A stretch of DNA of 64,000 nt from Cladobotryum mycophilum. Lineage: Eukaryota > Ascomycota > Sordariomycetes > Hypocreales > Hypocreaceae. Location of the stretch: positions 5,270,001-5,334,000 of the forward strand of contig CM071589.1 of the NCBI GenBank assembly GCA_036429605.1, written 5' to 3'. A program made the translations under genes and the position numbers. The notes below the pieces were generated by a model, which had not been told where the DNA came from, searched no databases, and saw nothing but the letters and a program-made list of their open reading frames with translations. This document shows positions 9,137-20,576 of the stretch, piece by piece (the first letter of the stretch is position 1; each line of letters starts with the position of its first letter).

Positions 9137-11460
9137 TTACTCGTCCGTAACCGATGCAAACTTGTCCAACATTTCCTGTTGAATAGCCTCGTACTGTGAT
9201 GAATGTTAATGAGCGTGCTAACCACAATGATGGCATAAAAACTGTACGAACCTTCTTAGTGATGACATCTTCGCCGTCACTTGGGACCTCAAATTTCAAT
9301 GAACGCAGCTTAGACTGCAGCTCGCTTGTAGCTTCACGAATCTTGGCCCAGCTGTAGCCCTGAGCAACAGCCTTCAAGGCCTCGTCGTAAAATCCAACCA
9401 TGAGCTTCATCATCCACTCTGTCTTCCAGATAGGGCAGAACTGATCGTAATCGGAGTAACCGTTTTGTTGCAAGAAATCTTCCTTGATCAGAACAGCGAG
9501 ATCTAGAGTAATCTTATCGGGATCGGACAAGGCACTCTTTCCGACCAGCTGGACGACCTGATCCAATTCATCCGAGTCGGAAATCAACCCCCTGATACGG
9601 TCACGGAGCCTGGGGAACTCGGGATACTCCTTTTCGTAATACTTGTCCAGAATGGGCGAGTACTTGCTATATGAGACGGTTGTGTTGATGGAAGGGAAGT
9701 GTTTTCGCTGAGCGAGCTTCTTGTCGAGACCCCAAAAGACTTGGACAATGTTAAGCGTAGAGGTGGTGACGGGATCGGAGAAATCACCACCTGGGGGGCT
9801 GACGGCGCCGACAATGCTGATACTGCCTTCTCGCTCTGGGGAACCAAGAGTCTGTACCTTACCGGCTCGCTCGTAGAAGGAGGCAAGCTTGGAACTAAGG
9901 TAAGCAGGGTAACCCTGATCAGCAGGCATCTCTCCCAAACGACCAGAAATTTCACGAAGAGCCTCGGCCCATCGAGAGGTGGAATCGGCCATCATGGCGA
10001 CGTCTAGACCCTGGTCACGGAAGTATTCAGCGACTGTGATACCGGTATAGATGGAAGCTTCACGGGCGGCGACGGGCATGTTGGAGGTGTTGGCGATGAG
10101 TGTGGTTCGCTTCATGATTGGCTCCTTACGACCATCAACATCAATGGTGAGCTCAGGGAAATCCTTCAAGACTTCAGCCATTTCGTTTCCACGCTCGCCA
10201 CATCCGACGTATACAATGATATCGGAGTTGGAGAACTTGGAGACAGACTGACTAATGACAGTCTTGCCGCAGCCGAAAGCACCAGGAATAGCAACGGTAC
10301 CGCCCAGGACACTAGGGTAGAGAGCGTCCAATACTCGTTGGCCAACGATGAAAGGTTGGTCGGCGGTAAGCTTCTCGGTTGTGGGACGAGGTACTCGGAC
10401 GGGCCATGACTGCATCATGGGGTACTCGGTCTTCTTGCCATCAAACTCGACTTCCAGGATCTTGTCGACAACGGTGTATTCGCCCTTTTCGGCAATCTTG
10501 GTGATGACACCTCGAGCTCGGGGAGGGAGAAGAATCTTGTGGACCGAAAGGAAAGAGTTTTCGAAGACAATTCCCCAAACGTCGCCACCGGAGATGTGAT
10601 CGCCAACCTTCTTCTGCGGTGTGAACTCCCACTTCTTGTTTCGGTCGAGAGCGGGCACGGTAACACCACGGGGGATGTAGATGGACTTGGAAAGATGTGC
10701 AATGTCCTCCAAAGGTCGCTGAATACCATCGTAGATACCGTTGAGCAGACCGGGACCGAGCTCTACGGACAAGGGCTTAGCCGTCCGGGTGACTGGATCA
10801 CCGACCATGACACCAGCTGCATCACTTTATTAGCTCCTGCGCGAATTTCACTCTCCTCGGCGGCGGGATGAGAAGATGCCTACCAGTCTCTTCGTAGACC
10901 TGGATGGTTGCCTGGTCGCCATTGATTCGAATGACCTCACCGACGAGGTTGTCGTGGCCGACTTTGACCTGGATAAAAGCGTATTAGCTTCGTCATGGCG
11001 TCATCAGAAATCGTATAGGGCATGGAATAATAGACGACTCACCAACTCGTACATGGCAACACCAGTCATGTCCTCGGCGACCACGACGGGGCTGGGAAGC
11101 GGTTAGCTTTGACGACATGCTGACGACGATGCTCCAATTGAGCTTCTTGGCGGGGGGAGGGACCGACCCGGAGACGGAGTAGATCTTGCCTATGCGAAGC
11201 TGTTAGCTATTTACCCCCAAAAAGCACCCAAACCAAGCTTCCGAGAACCTTACCATGATCTATAGCATCGCTATCGGAGGTGGCATCTTTCTGTGCGACA
11301 TGCAAGTCAGCTTCCAATGATCTGGCGGGGCCGCAGAAGCGGCGGCGGCAACAGCAAGGCCATTGCTCGGTTGGCAACGGAGGCTGGCAACGCCAGCAGC
11401 GAGAGCAAAATCAAGACCAGACCGGAGGGGTGGAGGGGGAAGCAAGCATACGGAAGGCAT
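9137..11460 (-). CDS. VMA1: V-type proton ATPase catalytic subunit A
   Basis: Catalytic A subunit of the vacuolar H+-ATPase V1 sector, which hydrolyses ATP to acidify the vacuole. Seven exons on the minus strand: 11452-11460, 11254-11290, 11168-11189, 11043-11091, 10884-10968, 9252-10816 and 9137-9193. The spliced length is 1824 nt, giving 607 aa, the normal size. The protein begins MPSKDATSDSDAIDHG, then IYSVSGPVVVAEDM; the P-loop GAFGCGKT is at residues 246-253, followed by GERGNEM and DSTSRWAEALREISGRLGEM. It ends DKFASVTDE. There is no intein, unlike the budding-yeast gene. The donor of the 11092-11167 intron is an atypical GTCGGT. The frame upstream of the ATG stays open and in frame for another 170 codons (listed separately). 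Confidence 0.96.
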
Positions 11461-11970
11461 CTTGGGCGATTGAGTATCGGTAACAGGAGCTGAATCGAGC
11501 TCTTGGTTGACAAAGGAAGAGGTCTCGGAGTCGAAGGAGGGAGACGGCGACGCAGACCGTTGAAGCGATGGAGGAGCTGTGATGGAGGGAGACGGTGTTG
11601 ATGAGGGTGGAGAGTTTGGCAGAGGCAGCTCTTGAGCTGTAAAGTCGTCGGCGCCCACGAGTACCACTTGCACTTGCAGAGAGAGACTTGGCTGCTGCAG
11701 CACAGTGGCGGCGGGTGGAGACGATGATGTAGCAGCAGTAACAGTAACAGCGACAGGCCCCCCAGCAGGCCCACCGGGGTCACTGCCACTGCCACTGCCA
11801 CTGCCAGCACCTATGACAGGCGCTGCAGCAGCCCCAGCAGCGCCAAACTCGGAGCCTATAGACGAATCGCTGGAGCTGGAGCCGCGGCGGGAACTGTTTT
11901 GGCTGGTTGCGCGAATCAGGTCCAAGAGTGAAGGCCTAGCCTTGAGTCTTGGTTGGATTCCCAGAAGCAT
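11461..11970 (-). other. In-frame open leader upstream of the VMA1 start (possible N-terminal extension or 5' UTR)
   Basis: An ATG at 11970 opens a frame beginning MLLGIQPRLKARPSLLDLIR that reaches the VMA1 ATG at 11460 in phase, with no stop in 170 codons. The encoded segment is low complexity: Ser, Pro, Gly and Ala rich, with SGSGSGSD and PSPSITAPPSLQ stretches. V-ATPase A subunits do not normally carry such an extension, and the 607-aa form already has the expected length. The simplest reading is GC-rich 5' UTR that happens to be open. An N-extended isoform or a separate upstream peptide is possible. Confidence 0.35.
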
Positions 11971-12695
11971 ACAAGATGTGGTTTGGCTGTCTTTTCTCTC
12001 TGTCCAATTTTCGCCCTTTTTTAATGATTGATTGATTTATCGATTGATTAATTGATTGATGAGTCTTCTTTTCTTCTCTTCTTTCTTTAAACTGTTATGG
12101 GATGCCAACGCGACGTTGAAAGATTTCATTTCATTGGGGTTACTTGCTAAGTTATAATAAACCCGTCTGGACTGCTTGAATTTGCTTTAGCGGGCCACAG
12201 TAGCAACGAGGTGTCAGAAAGGCCAAGCCACAGTGGACGACCCTCTCTATAAATTTAGGCTCTGTCTCTGCTAAGAATGAAAACCCGCCTGTCCCAGGTC
12301 CAAGCGGACAGACCACCTACGCTTTGCCCATTGATCTCCCCCAATCACCATCGAGTGCTGGCAGCTGTTTTTACTCTTTTGATTATCATCGTGGATCGAT
12401 CTTTAAATTAGTTCCGCTCATCTCATTCCAAAGGCGTCGCGCGTTGGATGTCGCCATTTGATTGAATCAAGTCGATGCCCCCAATCGGATAAAAGAGATG
12501 TTCCTTCTGCTTATCATTTCATGTTGGATGTTGTCTCGAACGCTCCATATCTGACTGAGGAGGTTGACAATCCCCTCCAGCGCTATTCATTAATAACCCA
12601 TCATTATGAGCAAACAAATATGAAACAAAGTCTATTTACAAACAAATCAATCAACTATCCATCATTCATCAATCCAACAAAGGCTTCCAAAAAAA
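11971..12695. other. Intergenic region between VMA1 and the sphingomyelinase-like gene
   Basis: A 725-bp interval with AT-rich GATTGATTGATT-like repeats at 12027-12060. It must contain the VMA1 promoter and the 3' end of the phosphodiesterase transcript. No gene recognised. Confidence 0.5.
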
Positions 12696-14874
12696 TCAAT
12701 CCTCCTTTCCTCCCAACTCGAGGTATTTGCTCTCCAACTCATCTAGGATGTCCTTCTCCACCACCAACGAGCTCAGCGTCTTTGTTCCTGCCGACATACC
12801 GCACTCATGATCGTGGCTGTGGAAATGAGGGTTGGGATGCTCGTCTGCGTCTACTGATCGCTTGGTGAAGTGGATGCCGGGTGTGACCTTGACGCAATTG
12901 TCCTGGCTACGAGCAGCTCGCAGCTGGCATATCTCGGCCGCCAGACAGTCACCGGTGCATGTGGCATTCTTCCAGCCACGACTCTTGCGCGCGAGGTAGT
13001 CGTTGAACACGCCCGAGTTGGACTGGAACAAGCTCGTTACGTTGTGCCAAAAGGCGGGCGTCAACTCGGCCTTGGGGTCCGTGTAGGGAGGGTTAAGCTT
13101 AGTGCCATACGCCTCCTTGGCTGAATAGTACTTTGTCCACACCGGGCCGGTGGTCTGGAAGGCGGTGTTGTTCATATCGGCAATGTACGTCGTAGAATCC
13201 AAGACGGCAAAGGTGACTGGATCGACGTCGTAGACGCGGAATGCGGGCATACCAGACATTGGGGTCAGCGAAGGGCAAATGTACGAAACCATGGAAGCAT
13301 CTTTGACGTTTCGAAGGGTGTAGTTGGAGCTGTAATTCGAGTAGCTGACCTCGAAGTGGTCCGCGTGAGTGTGCCCAAAGAACATGCCGGCAATGGTGGA
13401 AGAGTAGCGGTTAACAACCTGATCGAAATAGTTGGCCGCCGCGATGAAAGCATCCTTCTCGCCAAGTGGAGTATGTCCAATAATGTATACCCTCTCTCCA
13501 GACTTCTCCGCGGCATCGAGCTCCTTTACCAACCACTGAATCTGACCGTTGGGATCCTTGTCAACCTTTGGCTGGTACATCCAAAAGTTCATGCGATAGT
13601 AGAGGTTGGTGTTGAGCGAAATGATGCGCAGGTTGCCCCCGGGATACTTGGAAGAGTAAGCACCGGTAGCATGGATCTCTGCAAACTCCTGCGGCTCGAC
13701 CCATCGGCCCCATTGGGCTTGCAAGGCATCGTAGAGCCACTCGGTCGAGTTGCCGACGGCCATGGGCTGGAAAGCATTGGTGGGATTTGCTTCATGGTTT
13801 CCGGCTGTGCCATAGACGTAATTGAGATACATGCTCATATAGCTGTAGGCGTCGCTAACTGTAGACCTGTTAGAATATCCTTTCGAAAAGATTCAGTGGA
13901 GGTGATACGGACTTGACTTTGAATTGTACTGCATAGACGTATTCCAGACAGCATGGTCGACAATGTCTCCTGTGAAGAGAGTAAACGCAGCATCTGGTAC
14001 AATCTCCTTGATTGCCTGATACATGCTCATTTCCAAGCTGACGGGCGTATCGCATTTGTGATCTCCATTAGGCCCAGCGGGGGTCTTGGAAAGGCCCGGT
14101 TGATCGTTCTTTGTATACGGTCTTTATATCCCCCCTCAAGTTAGCATTCATACACTCGCAAGACGTGTCAGTTTCAGCTCTTACCTGCAGCAGATTGGCT
14201 TTGTACACTGAGTGCTCGAACCAGCAACATAAAGAGGATCGACGTGAATGTCCGAGAACTGCACAACCTTGAGGGGCTTCTTTCCGCTCGGCGCCGGACG
14301 ACCTCCCGCGGGCTTGGGAGCAGGGAATGGGACATTCCATTGAGGAATAGTTGGAGCTGGGCAAAGTCCCAAGAAGGTACTGCAGAAGAGTTTCGACAAG
14401 TCTGAATTGATGCTCATCTTTCGAATAGCACTGGCAATGATGGGAGCCTCGAGCTTGATCGAGCCCTCACATACATCGGCATCTTCAACCTGGATTCCTG
14501 TAAGTCATACCGTTTCATCTAGCCTCAAAAAACGTAACCGACCTTGGCAAGTTTGCAAAGACCCGTGACTACATTGACCACAGCCGAATCCCCAAACGCA
14601 GCCAGTCCCTTGAGTAGTGTAAGGATGCCCTTGGAACGGTGTTAGTCAAGCTTCCATGGTGAAGCTGATTGTGGGGGAAAAGACCAACCTCACAGGCCGT
14701 GCAAGTGGCACCATTCTTGATCGAGTTCCAGATATCGTCTGCCAGCCCTCGAGTATGGAGGGTTCGCTCAAGCACCTCGATTTCTCGTGGGGAGAGTTCG
14801 ACATCTGAATATGAAGCCGCAGCCTGGGCAGCTGAACCCAGAGCTAGCAGCGTTAGTAGTGAGTGAGGACGCAT
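12696..14874 (-). CDS. Acid sphingomyelinase-type secreted phosphodiesterase (saposin B plus metallophosphoesterase)
   Basis: Predicted secreted or vacuolar sphingomyelin phosphodiesterase, which cleaves sphingomyelin-type phospholipids to ceramide and the phospho-headgroup. Five exons on the minus strand: 14689-14874, 14543-14629, 14185-14489, 13909-14121 and 12696-13866, giving 653 aa. It starts with a signal peptide (MRPHSLLTLLALGSAAQAA). A saposin-B-like domain with paired cysteines (CTACE...CKLAKVEDADVCEG) covers about residues 55-135. Metallophosphatase metal ligands are present in order: QFSDIHVD (about 175), TGDIVDH (about 232), GTAGNHE (about 286), IIGHTP (about 394) and FGHTHADHFE (about 428). 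Several N-glycosylation sequons occur. The 13867-13908 intron is only 42 nt. Substrate is inferred from the family; fungal members may prefer other phosphodiesters. Confidence 0.92.
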
Positions 14875-16574
14875 CGTAAGTTGTTAGAAAACTAGTGACG
14901 AAGACGAGAAGAGTCGCATCCAAGTGTGTCACTCTACCAGAAGCATATGATATAAAAGGAGACAAGGACAAGGGGGGAATATGAGGCCATTTCCGTCCTA
15001 CATATATAAAAATGCCATGCATGCCATACCATACCATACCACACTATTTACAGAATTCTTTTCGAGCCGAACTCCGTTTAGGTAGGTTGTGAGCTGTATT
15101 CACACGATGCACAATGGGGCCAGGACCAGGCGGCGCCTCATGCTAGGGTTGCGACGAGGGGAGCCAACACCGAACGGCTGACCATGACCATGCAGCGTGG
15201 GCATCACCCCCAATGCCACCATGATTTCGAATGGAACCAGCCAAACAAAGGCATCTGAAAGACAAAAAAGCCTACCTTGTCGGTCGGTGGCTCATGATCG
15301 AACGCCGCCCGTTCTCAGGGGCAGCCAAGCAGGGCTTCAGGGCGCCCTGACGGGCGAGGTCCCGAGATCGAAACTAAGGACTATAGAGAGAGGGCTTCCG
15401 TTCAATTTCCGAGTCAAGATCCAATCAAAGATGAGATTCTTTACATCCATTCAGCGCGGCAGCCAATAGCGGGAGTCCTCCCCCTTTCAGGCCAGGGCAA
15501 GATGTGTGTGGCCCCCCAACTCCAAGGCCGGAAATGATTCGCAGAAGTCACCTGCATAATAAGTCTCGGGCGAGAATTACCAGTCACGACCTTTGGGAAT
15601 GCATGAGGCGTCGCCGCTTGTTGAGTGAGGCGAGATCTCAAAATCAGCCAGTCAGCGATGAAGCATACATACTTCGTTACACACGGGAGGGTATTATGTG
15701 AGGAAAAACGAAAAACCAGGGGGTTCAAGTGTAAAGAAATCCATGGGTTCAAGTAGGAATATTTGGGGGAGGCTGTGTTTCTTTGCCCGCTGCATTAAAA
15801 ATCTGGGGTTGGGCTGGATGATGCCGGGTTTCTTTTTTGGGTACGGTGTTCGGCACTGGGTCTGACTTTTAGTGGGGGTTGTTCAAGTGACCAGCGTCAG
15901 GATCTTGTATCACGAGATCATGTACGATCAAGTGGTAGCAGAGCAAGAAACAATATTGCAGCAAGAGCCAAACTGGTAAAAAAGTAGCAAAAACGAGTGC
16001 CTTGTTTAATCGTTGCTTTTGTTACTTTTGATTTGATTGCTTACTACATGGCTAAATGTGCCCTGGATATCTACTGATCCACGCATGAGGATCCTTACTG
16101 TCTCCAATAGTAGAACCTGGGAAGATGGCCCACCCATTTATTGACTTGGCAAAGCTCCAACCAGGAATAACTAAGACTTAGTAAGACTATGAATTTTACT
16201 CTACCTCGGCCATGATTCCCATGCTTTCCGTTCAAATTGTAAGACCTTCCGGGACCGACGGTCTACATGTTGAAGGGAAGAGTAAAAGACCGTATCAGCG
16301 CCCATTTTAAGATAGAGCATACATATTATATAGATGAAAGAAAGTATCAGTGGTGATGGATAAATCATGGCCTAGGTATAAGGAGAACCGAAAGAATGGA
16401 AAGAAACAAGAGTAATGAAGAGACATGAGAGACATGCAAGAAACAAGGGGAATCGAGGGAGACAAGGGGGATCTTGAGGAACGAGAGAAACAAAGAGGAA
16501 CAATAGACATCAAGCCTTGTATCTTCTTGTCTCATAATTGGCGTCCTGGTGTTTCTCCTCTCCCGCGTACTCAT
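14875..16574. other. 1.7-kb intergenic region, no gene seen
   Basis: Contains the promoter of the phosphodiesterase gene on the left. ATACC repeats occur near 15027-15040. No ORF with recognisable content, no tRNA-like B box and no repeat family identified. Confidence 0.5.
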
Positions 16575-17063
16575 TCACCACATCAACGCTCGAAGAGATG
16601 GGCATCTAGATTCTACCATTTCGCCATCATCATCACCTATATCATCGCCTATATCATCGCCTGCATCATCGCCTGCATCATCGCCTACATCATCTCCTAC
16701 ACCATCTCCTGCACCATCTCTTGCACCACCTGCACTCGCACTACCACTCCCCGACCCGAGAAGCGGGCCTCGATCCCCAGCGCTTCGCGTACGCAACATC
16801 TTCTCTTCCTCCAATCTATGCCCCTCAGCAATGTGGTACCCCGCGGCGTTCAACATAATCCCAACAGCAAAATAAAGAAACAGAATTTCCAGCGCGATAA
16901 TGCCGACGGTAGTAATCGCTCCGCTATAAAGCAGGCATATGTGAGTAAGGAGAACCAGCCCGGAGGGAATAAGGCAGCAAAGCAGCGCCTTTCCCATTTG
17001 TCGATAGAACTTGAACTCGTGGGTATCTATGGAAGAGGTTAGGTAAAAAAAAATGCTTGAATG

Positions 17064-17105
<42 letters not shown>

Positions 17106-17187
17106 AAGAAAAAACATACCTTGGAACCGAACTTGGAATAAAAGGGCCCAGGCAACCATGAATATGGCAATCACGACGGGCAAGAAA
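16575..17187 (-). CDS. Putative multi-pass membrane protein with acidic GDD repeats; 5' end unresolved
   Basis: Unrecognised. Visible exons on the minus strand are 17120-17187 and 16575-17026, joined by a 93-nt intron (GTATGT...CCTAACC...TTCCATAG) that contains a long CT repeat. Hydrophobic segments are FLPVVIAIFMVAWALLF, ALLCCLIPSGLVLLTHICLLY and TTVGIIALEILFLYFAVGIML. A short charged segment (AEGHRLEEEKMLRTRSAGD) follows, then a Ser/Gly stretch and a GDDA/GDDI repeat tail. A good acceptor (TTGGCATAG) sits just upstream of 17187, so at least one more 5' exon is expected, but I found no ATG exon between 17188 and 17500 that fits. An internal ATG at 17156 would give a shortened protein. It could be a real gene with a distant first exon or a decayed remnant. 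Confidence 0.4.
16621..16731 (-). repeat. 12-bp coding minisatellite encoding GDD(A/I/V) units
   Basis: Roughly nine imperfect 12-bp units (ATCATCGCCTAT and variants) on the + strand. Read on the minus strand they encode tandem Gly-Asp-Asp-X tetrapeptides in the C-terminal tail of the membrane protein. Confidence 0.85.
17069..17102. repeat. (GA)n microsatellite inside an intron
   Basis: About 17 GA units on the + strand. On the coding minus strand this is the CT-rich interior of the 17027-17119 intron. Confidence 0.92.
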
Positions 17188-17784
17188 CTATGCCAAAAGT
17201 CAGTTTCAGAGTTAACAGCCCTGGTGACAGAAGTTATTCCAGCAAAACTGTTGACAGAGAGGGAACGCAGATAAAAATTTGAAGGAAGAGATGGACAAGA
17301 ACACGACTTTGAATGTTAGAGGTAAAGAGATTTCCAGTGCCTTTTTATAATGGGGGGTTTTATACTTTGGTTGCCTACGTTTGGGCTGCAAAGGTTTTTC
17401 TCGTAGAAAAGATAAATACACCTACATAGGGATATATCGTAGAAAGTATAAGAGGTGTCTGTTCAACAAAAGCAAAGTTCAAAGCTATCAAACTCTACAT
17501 GCAGAGACCTCCATTGTTGCATGCATCTCTCCACCGGACAGTGAGCGGGATGGCATAAGTCGAGTGTGCAGATTCTATTGATCCCTAAAGCCCCTTCATA
17601 TCGTACAAACATCCAGTGCTGGTATACCCCCTTTTTAGCCGTAAATGCAGTGAGCTTTTCTTTTTTATGGACCCGCCTCCCCAAATCCCTATCAACGCCA
17701 CATGTCGACGAATCAGTCATTATACAACAGGCCTCTGGTACAGTGAAGCCAGCCTCCGTGCAATATGCAATATCATCTCGTAAT
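17188..17784. other. Intergenic region upstream of the membrane protein and 3' of PET127
   Basis: A 597-bp interval expected to contain the missing 5' exon(s) or promoter of the membrane protein and the PET127 3' UTR. No start codon exon could be assigned. Confidence 0.4.
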
Positions 17785-20576
17785 TCATTCCACCTGGCTA
17801 CCCTCTTCAGAAGGACGGTTCGCCTGTGGCTGTTTGTCCCAAGCAACATACAGCGGACTGTTGGCCTCCTGTTGAGTCCTCTCCTCCCTAAATTGTGCTC
17901 CTTTCTTTGTTATGATGGGTAAATGTCCCTTGAACATCTTGTGCCAGTCGGCAGATTTATGGTCTTGTGAAAGAGCTGTACGGCGGCGCTTCTTAATCTT
18001 GGTGTAGATTGTCTGAGCGCGCTCATTAGGAAGCTCAGTAACGGCATACTGAATCGACCAGTCGAGAATCTTCTCATCGCCATTGGGACGTTCGACAAAC
18101 TCGCCATTCACCTTGTTGCGGATTGTGACATACATTCCTAGCAGTTCAGGCTCCTCCTCAGATGTTCCACCAGATTCACCTTCGGCTTCCTCTATTTCGT
18201 CCTCGTCGAGTTCCGAAGACTTGTCTTCATCAGACGTCACATCGCTCGCCCTGGCACCGCTATCAATGTCCGATTGTCGAGACTTTGTGGCCAAATCGGT
18301 AAACATGCGCTGGAAGGTTGTGAGGTTTTGGGTTTTGTCAATACCCTCCGTGGCCTTCAGAATCAAGTCCTTTAGAGAGGTGCTTTGAATGCTCGAGTCC
18401 TGAGTAGAGGAGACTGATTCAGAAGTTTCACTCTGATCCTCCTCTCGTATCTCTTCACTAAGGCTATTTTCGTCTTCATTTTCTCGCGTCAACTCAAGGG
18501 TTTCGTCTTCATCGGACGACTTGTCTCGCAAATTGCGGATTTTAGATGAGTGTGCTGTCAAGGATGAGACCATTGCGTCCAAACATTGCTCGGTTTCCAG
18601 CTCAGTCTTATCTGCCAGGAGTCCGCTATGTTCCAAAGCATCTTGTATGGCCTCTCTGACCGAACCAATGCCAAGAGACTCATTCTCTACAGTCTCCTCA
18701 ACCTTGGCCATCATACTTTGCCAGGCAGCGTCGTTTTGAAGGTCTTGATTCACCATATCATCCACAAGAATATCAGACTCCTCCAACTGCTGCTGTTGTT
18801 GTTCGGCCTCTACAGGTTCATCCACTTGTTCAGATGCCGCAATTCCTTCGTCGCTCATAGCAAGAATGTTGCGCTCAAGCTGCTCTACTGATGATTGGCT
18901 AGTCTCTTCAGCGCTTTCCATATCCTCATCAGTGACCGGCTCCACGAAAAAATATGTCAGGGGAACTTTCGTCGGTCGTGTCTCAACATGTAATCGAAGA
19001 GATCGGTCGGGGAATCGCTGTGTTGCCCTATTCAGAAGTTCGTTCAAAAGAGCAAGACTGGCCTTGAACTCTTGATCTCCGAGCCTAGTATCAGCCGTAC
19101 CATGGATTGCGTTGTCCATTTCAGACAAGCTAATGTATTGGAAGCCGAATATCCGTCGAGTATTATGGAAAGCGACAAAAATGCCATCCATACGGCCCAT
19201 TCGCACTTGAAGAGAGTATTTCAGGAAAGCAGCCCTAACCATGTCATAGAATTCTCGCTCAAACGATTCCCATTGACCATATCGTTCTCGGATCTCATAC
19301 CCAACGCCTTGCTCATATCCGCGAACATCCATTCGAATTGATACGACTGCCCTTGTCTTGAGATCAAACATTCCAGTACCTGGAAGTCTAGGGTCATGAG
19401 CGTCGAGCTGCGATCGTAGCATGAAATCGCCCATGGTAGTGTAGTGATATGCCTCTTCAGCATTCTTTTCCTCTTCGGATAATTGATGTGATCGAGTGCG
19501 CCGATACTTTTCAAACTCCTCTTTTGGAAGGGTGAGAAGCTTCTCCATGGACTTGCCAAGCATGCTGAGAACATTTTCAGTGTCGTATTCCTTGTCCGCA
19601 TCAATGGCGTAAACTCCATCCTTCAAACGGGCATAAGCAGCTGCAGGACCACGACTTAGGGCCGTAAAGTTAAACGACTCTGGGGTTATTGACCGGGAGA
19701 GCGTCTTCAAATTTGGCAGTCTCCAGGCCGAGAGCAAAAAGTGAAAATGAGATAAGATAGAGGTCATGCTCGACGTTGAACCACAATACTTCATCCCATG
19801 AGCAGCACTGAGTTGTCTGAGTTTGACATCTTTCGACGACGTAATGTACTCCTTGAGCGCATCAAAGTCAAACTCGTCGACTGGCATGATGGACGTAAGA
19901 TAGGGATCGAAGTTGAAAACTCGGGATCTGGGATCCTGTATGTGGTAAACTCCTGGGTTGAACAGAACACGATCAAGATTATGGCTTAGCTTCGGAACGC
20001 TTAAAGAAGGATCCTCTTCAATGGGTTGAAGCTGAAGGCGGTGGGGTAAAATAGTCTTTACATCTATGTCGGCACCCTTGCCTTTTGTTCGTTTGCCCTT
20101 GGATGAAGTCTTCTTTGGTTTCTCTTTCTCATCGACTGTTGGTTCCACAGGGGGCATGTCTTCCTGAACAAAGAAAACTGGTTCGCCTTCGCCCTGCACT
20201 ACTGGCGTATCATCGTCGACCACCCTTCTTTTGCCTGAACCTTGGAGCCTTGCCTGTAGTGACGTCCATACGCCCGCTCCCCGCTTCGAGAAGGGCTGCT
20301 CTTCAACCAAAGCTTCCTCATCCGCCTCCAGTGCCAAGGGTCCTTTTTTGTTATCCGCAGCCGTTTTTTTATCAGATTTTTTTCTGTGTTTTTCCGGGCT
20401 CGCGCTTTGGCAGCCCTTCGCTTTCGAGTTGTCTTCTTAACTTCCTTGGACTTTTCTGCTAGCAGAGGCGTGGCAGACAAATCTCTGTGGCCAACCCCTC
20501 GAACCACATGGCTCCGAACGCCATGAAAGACGGCCAAATTGGCCACCGGTCTAGCATGGCACCATAAGCGAAGCAT
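17785..20576 (-). CDS. PET127: Pet127-like mitochondrial RNA-processing protein, with an apparent 1-nt frameshift
   Basis: Pet127 acts at the mitochondrial inner membrane in 5' processing and turnover of mitochondrial RNA; the family has been assigned to the PD-(D/E)XK nuclease-like superfamily. The start at 20576 gives an Arg-rich targeting-type N-terminus (MLRLWCHARPVANLAVF). Conserved core features include LSHNLDRVLFNPGVYHIQDP, the block FDPYLTSIMP, and TGMFDLKTRAVVSIR, whose D-x-K fits the nuclease fold. A long acidic, Glu/Ser-rich segment occupies about residues 530-740. The N-terminal frame (to ARKNTEKN) and the main frame (from about PLALEADEE) are offset by one. The shift must lie at one of two A7 runs (T7 at 20364-20370 and 20377-20383 on the + strand), and one extra A restores about 930 aa. 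Without it translation would have to start at an internal ATG (20337), losing the targeting sequence. Confidence 0.85.

Noticed and set aside
9252..10816. Possible intein in VMA1, as in budding yeast
   Set aside because: The coding sequence around the P-loop (GAFGCGKT) is continuous and the protein has the normal length of 607 aa; no intein block is present.
11307..11810. Second minus-strand frame (167 codons) near the VMA1 start
   Set aside because: It is a shifted reading of the same GC-rich leader, low complexity, and out of frame with VMA1.
16621..16731. Regular short repeats that might suggest a CRISPR-like array
   Set aside because: The 12-bp units are contiguous without spacers and encode GDDX tetrapeptides; it is a coding minisatellite in a eukaryotic genome.
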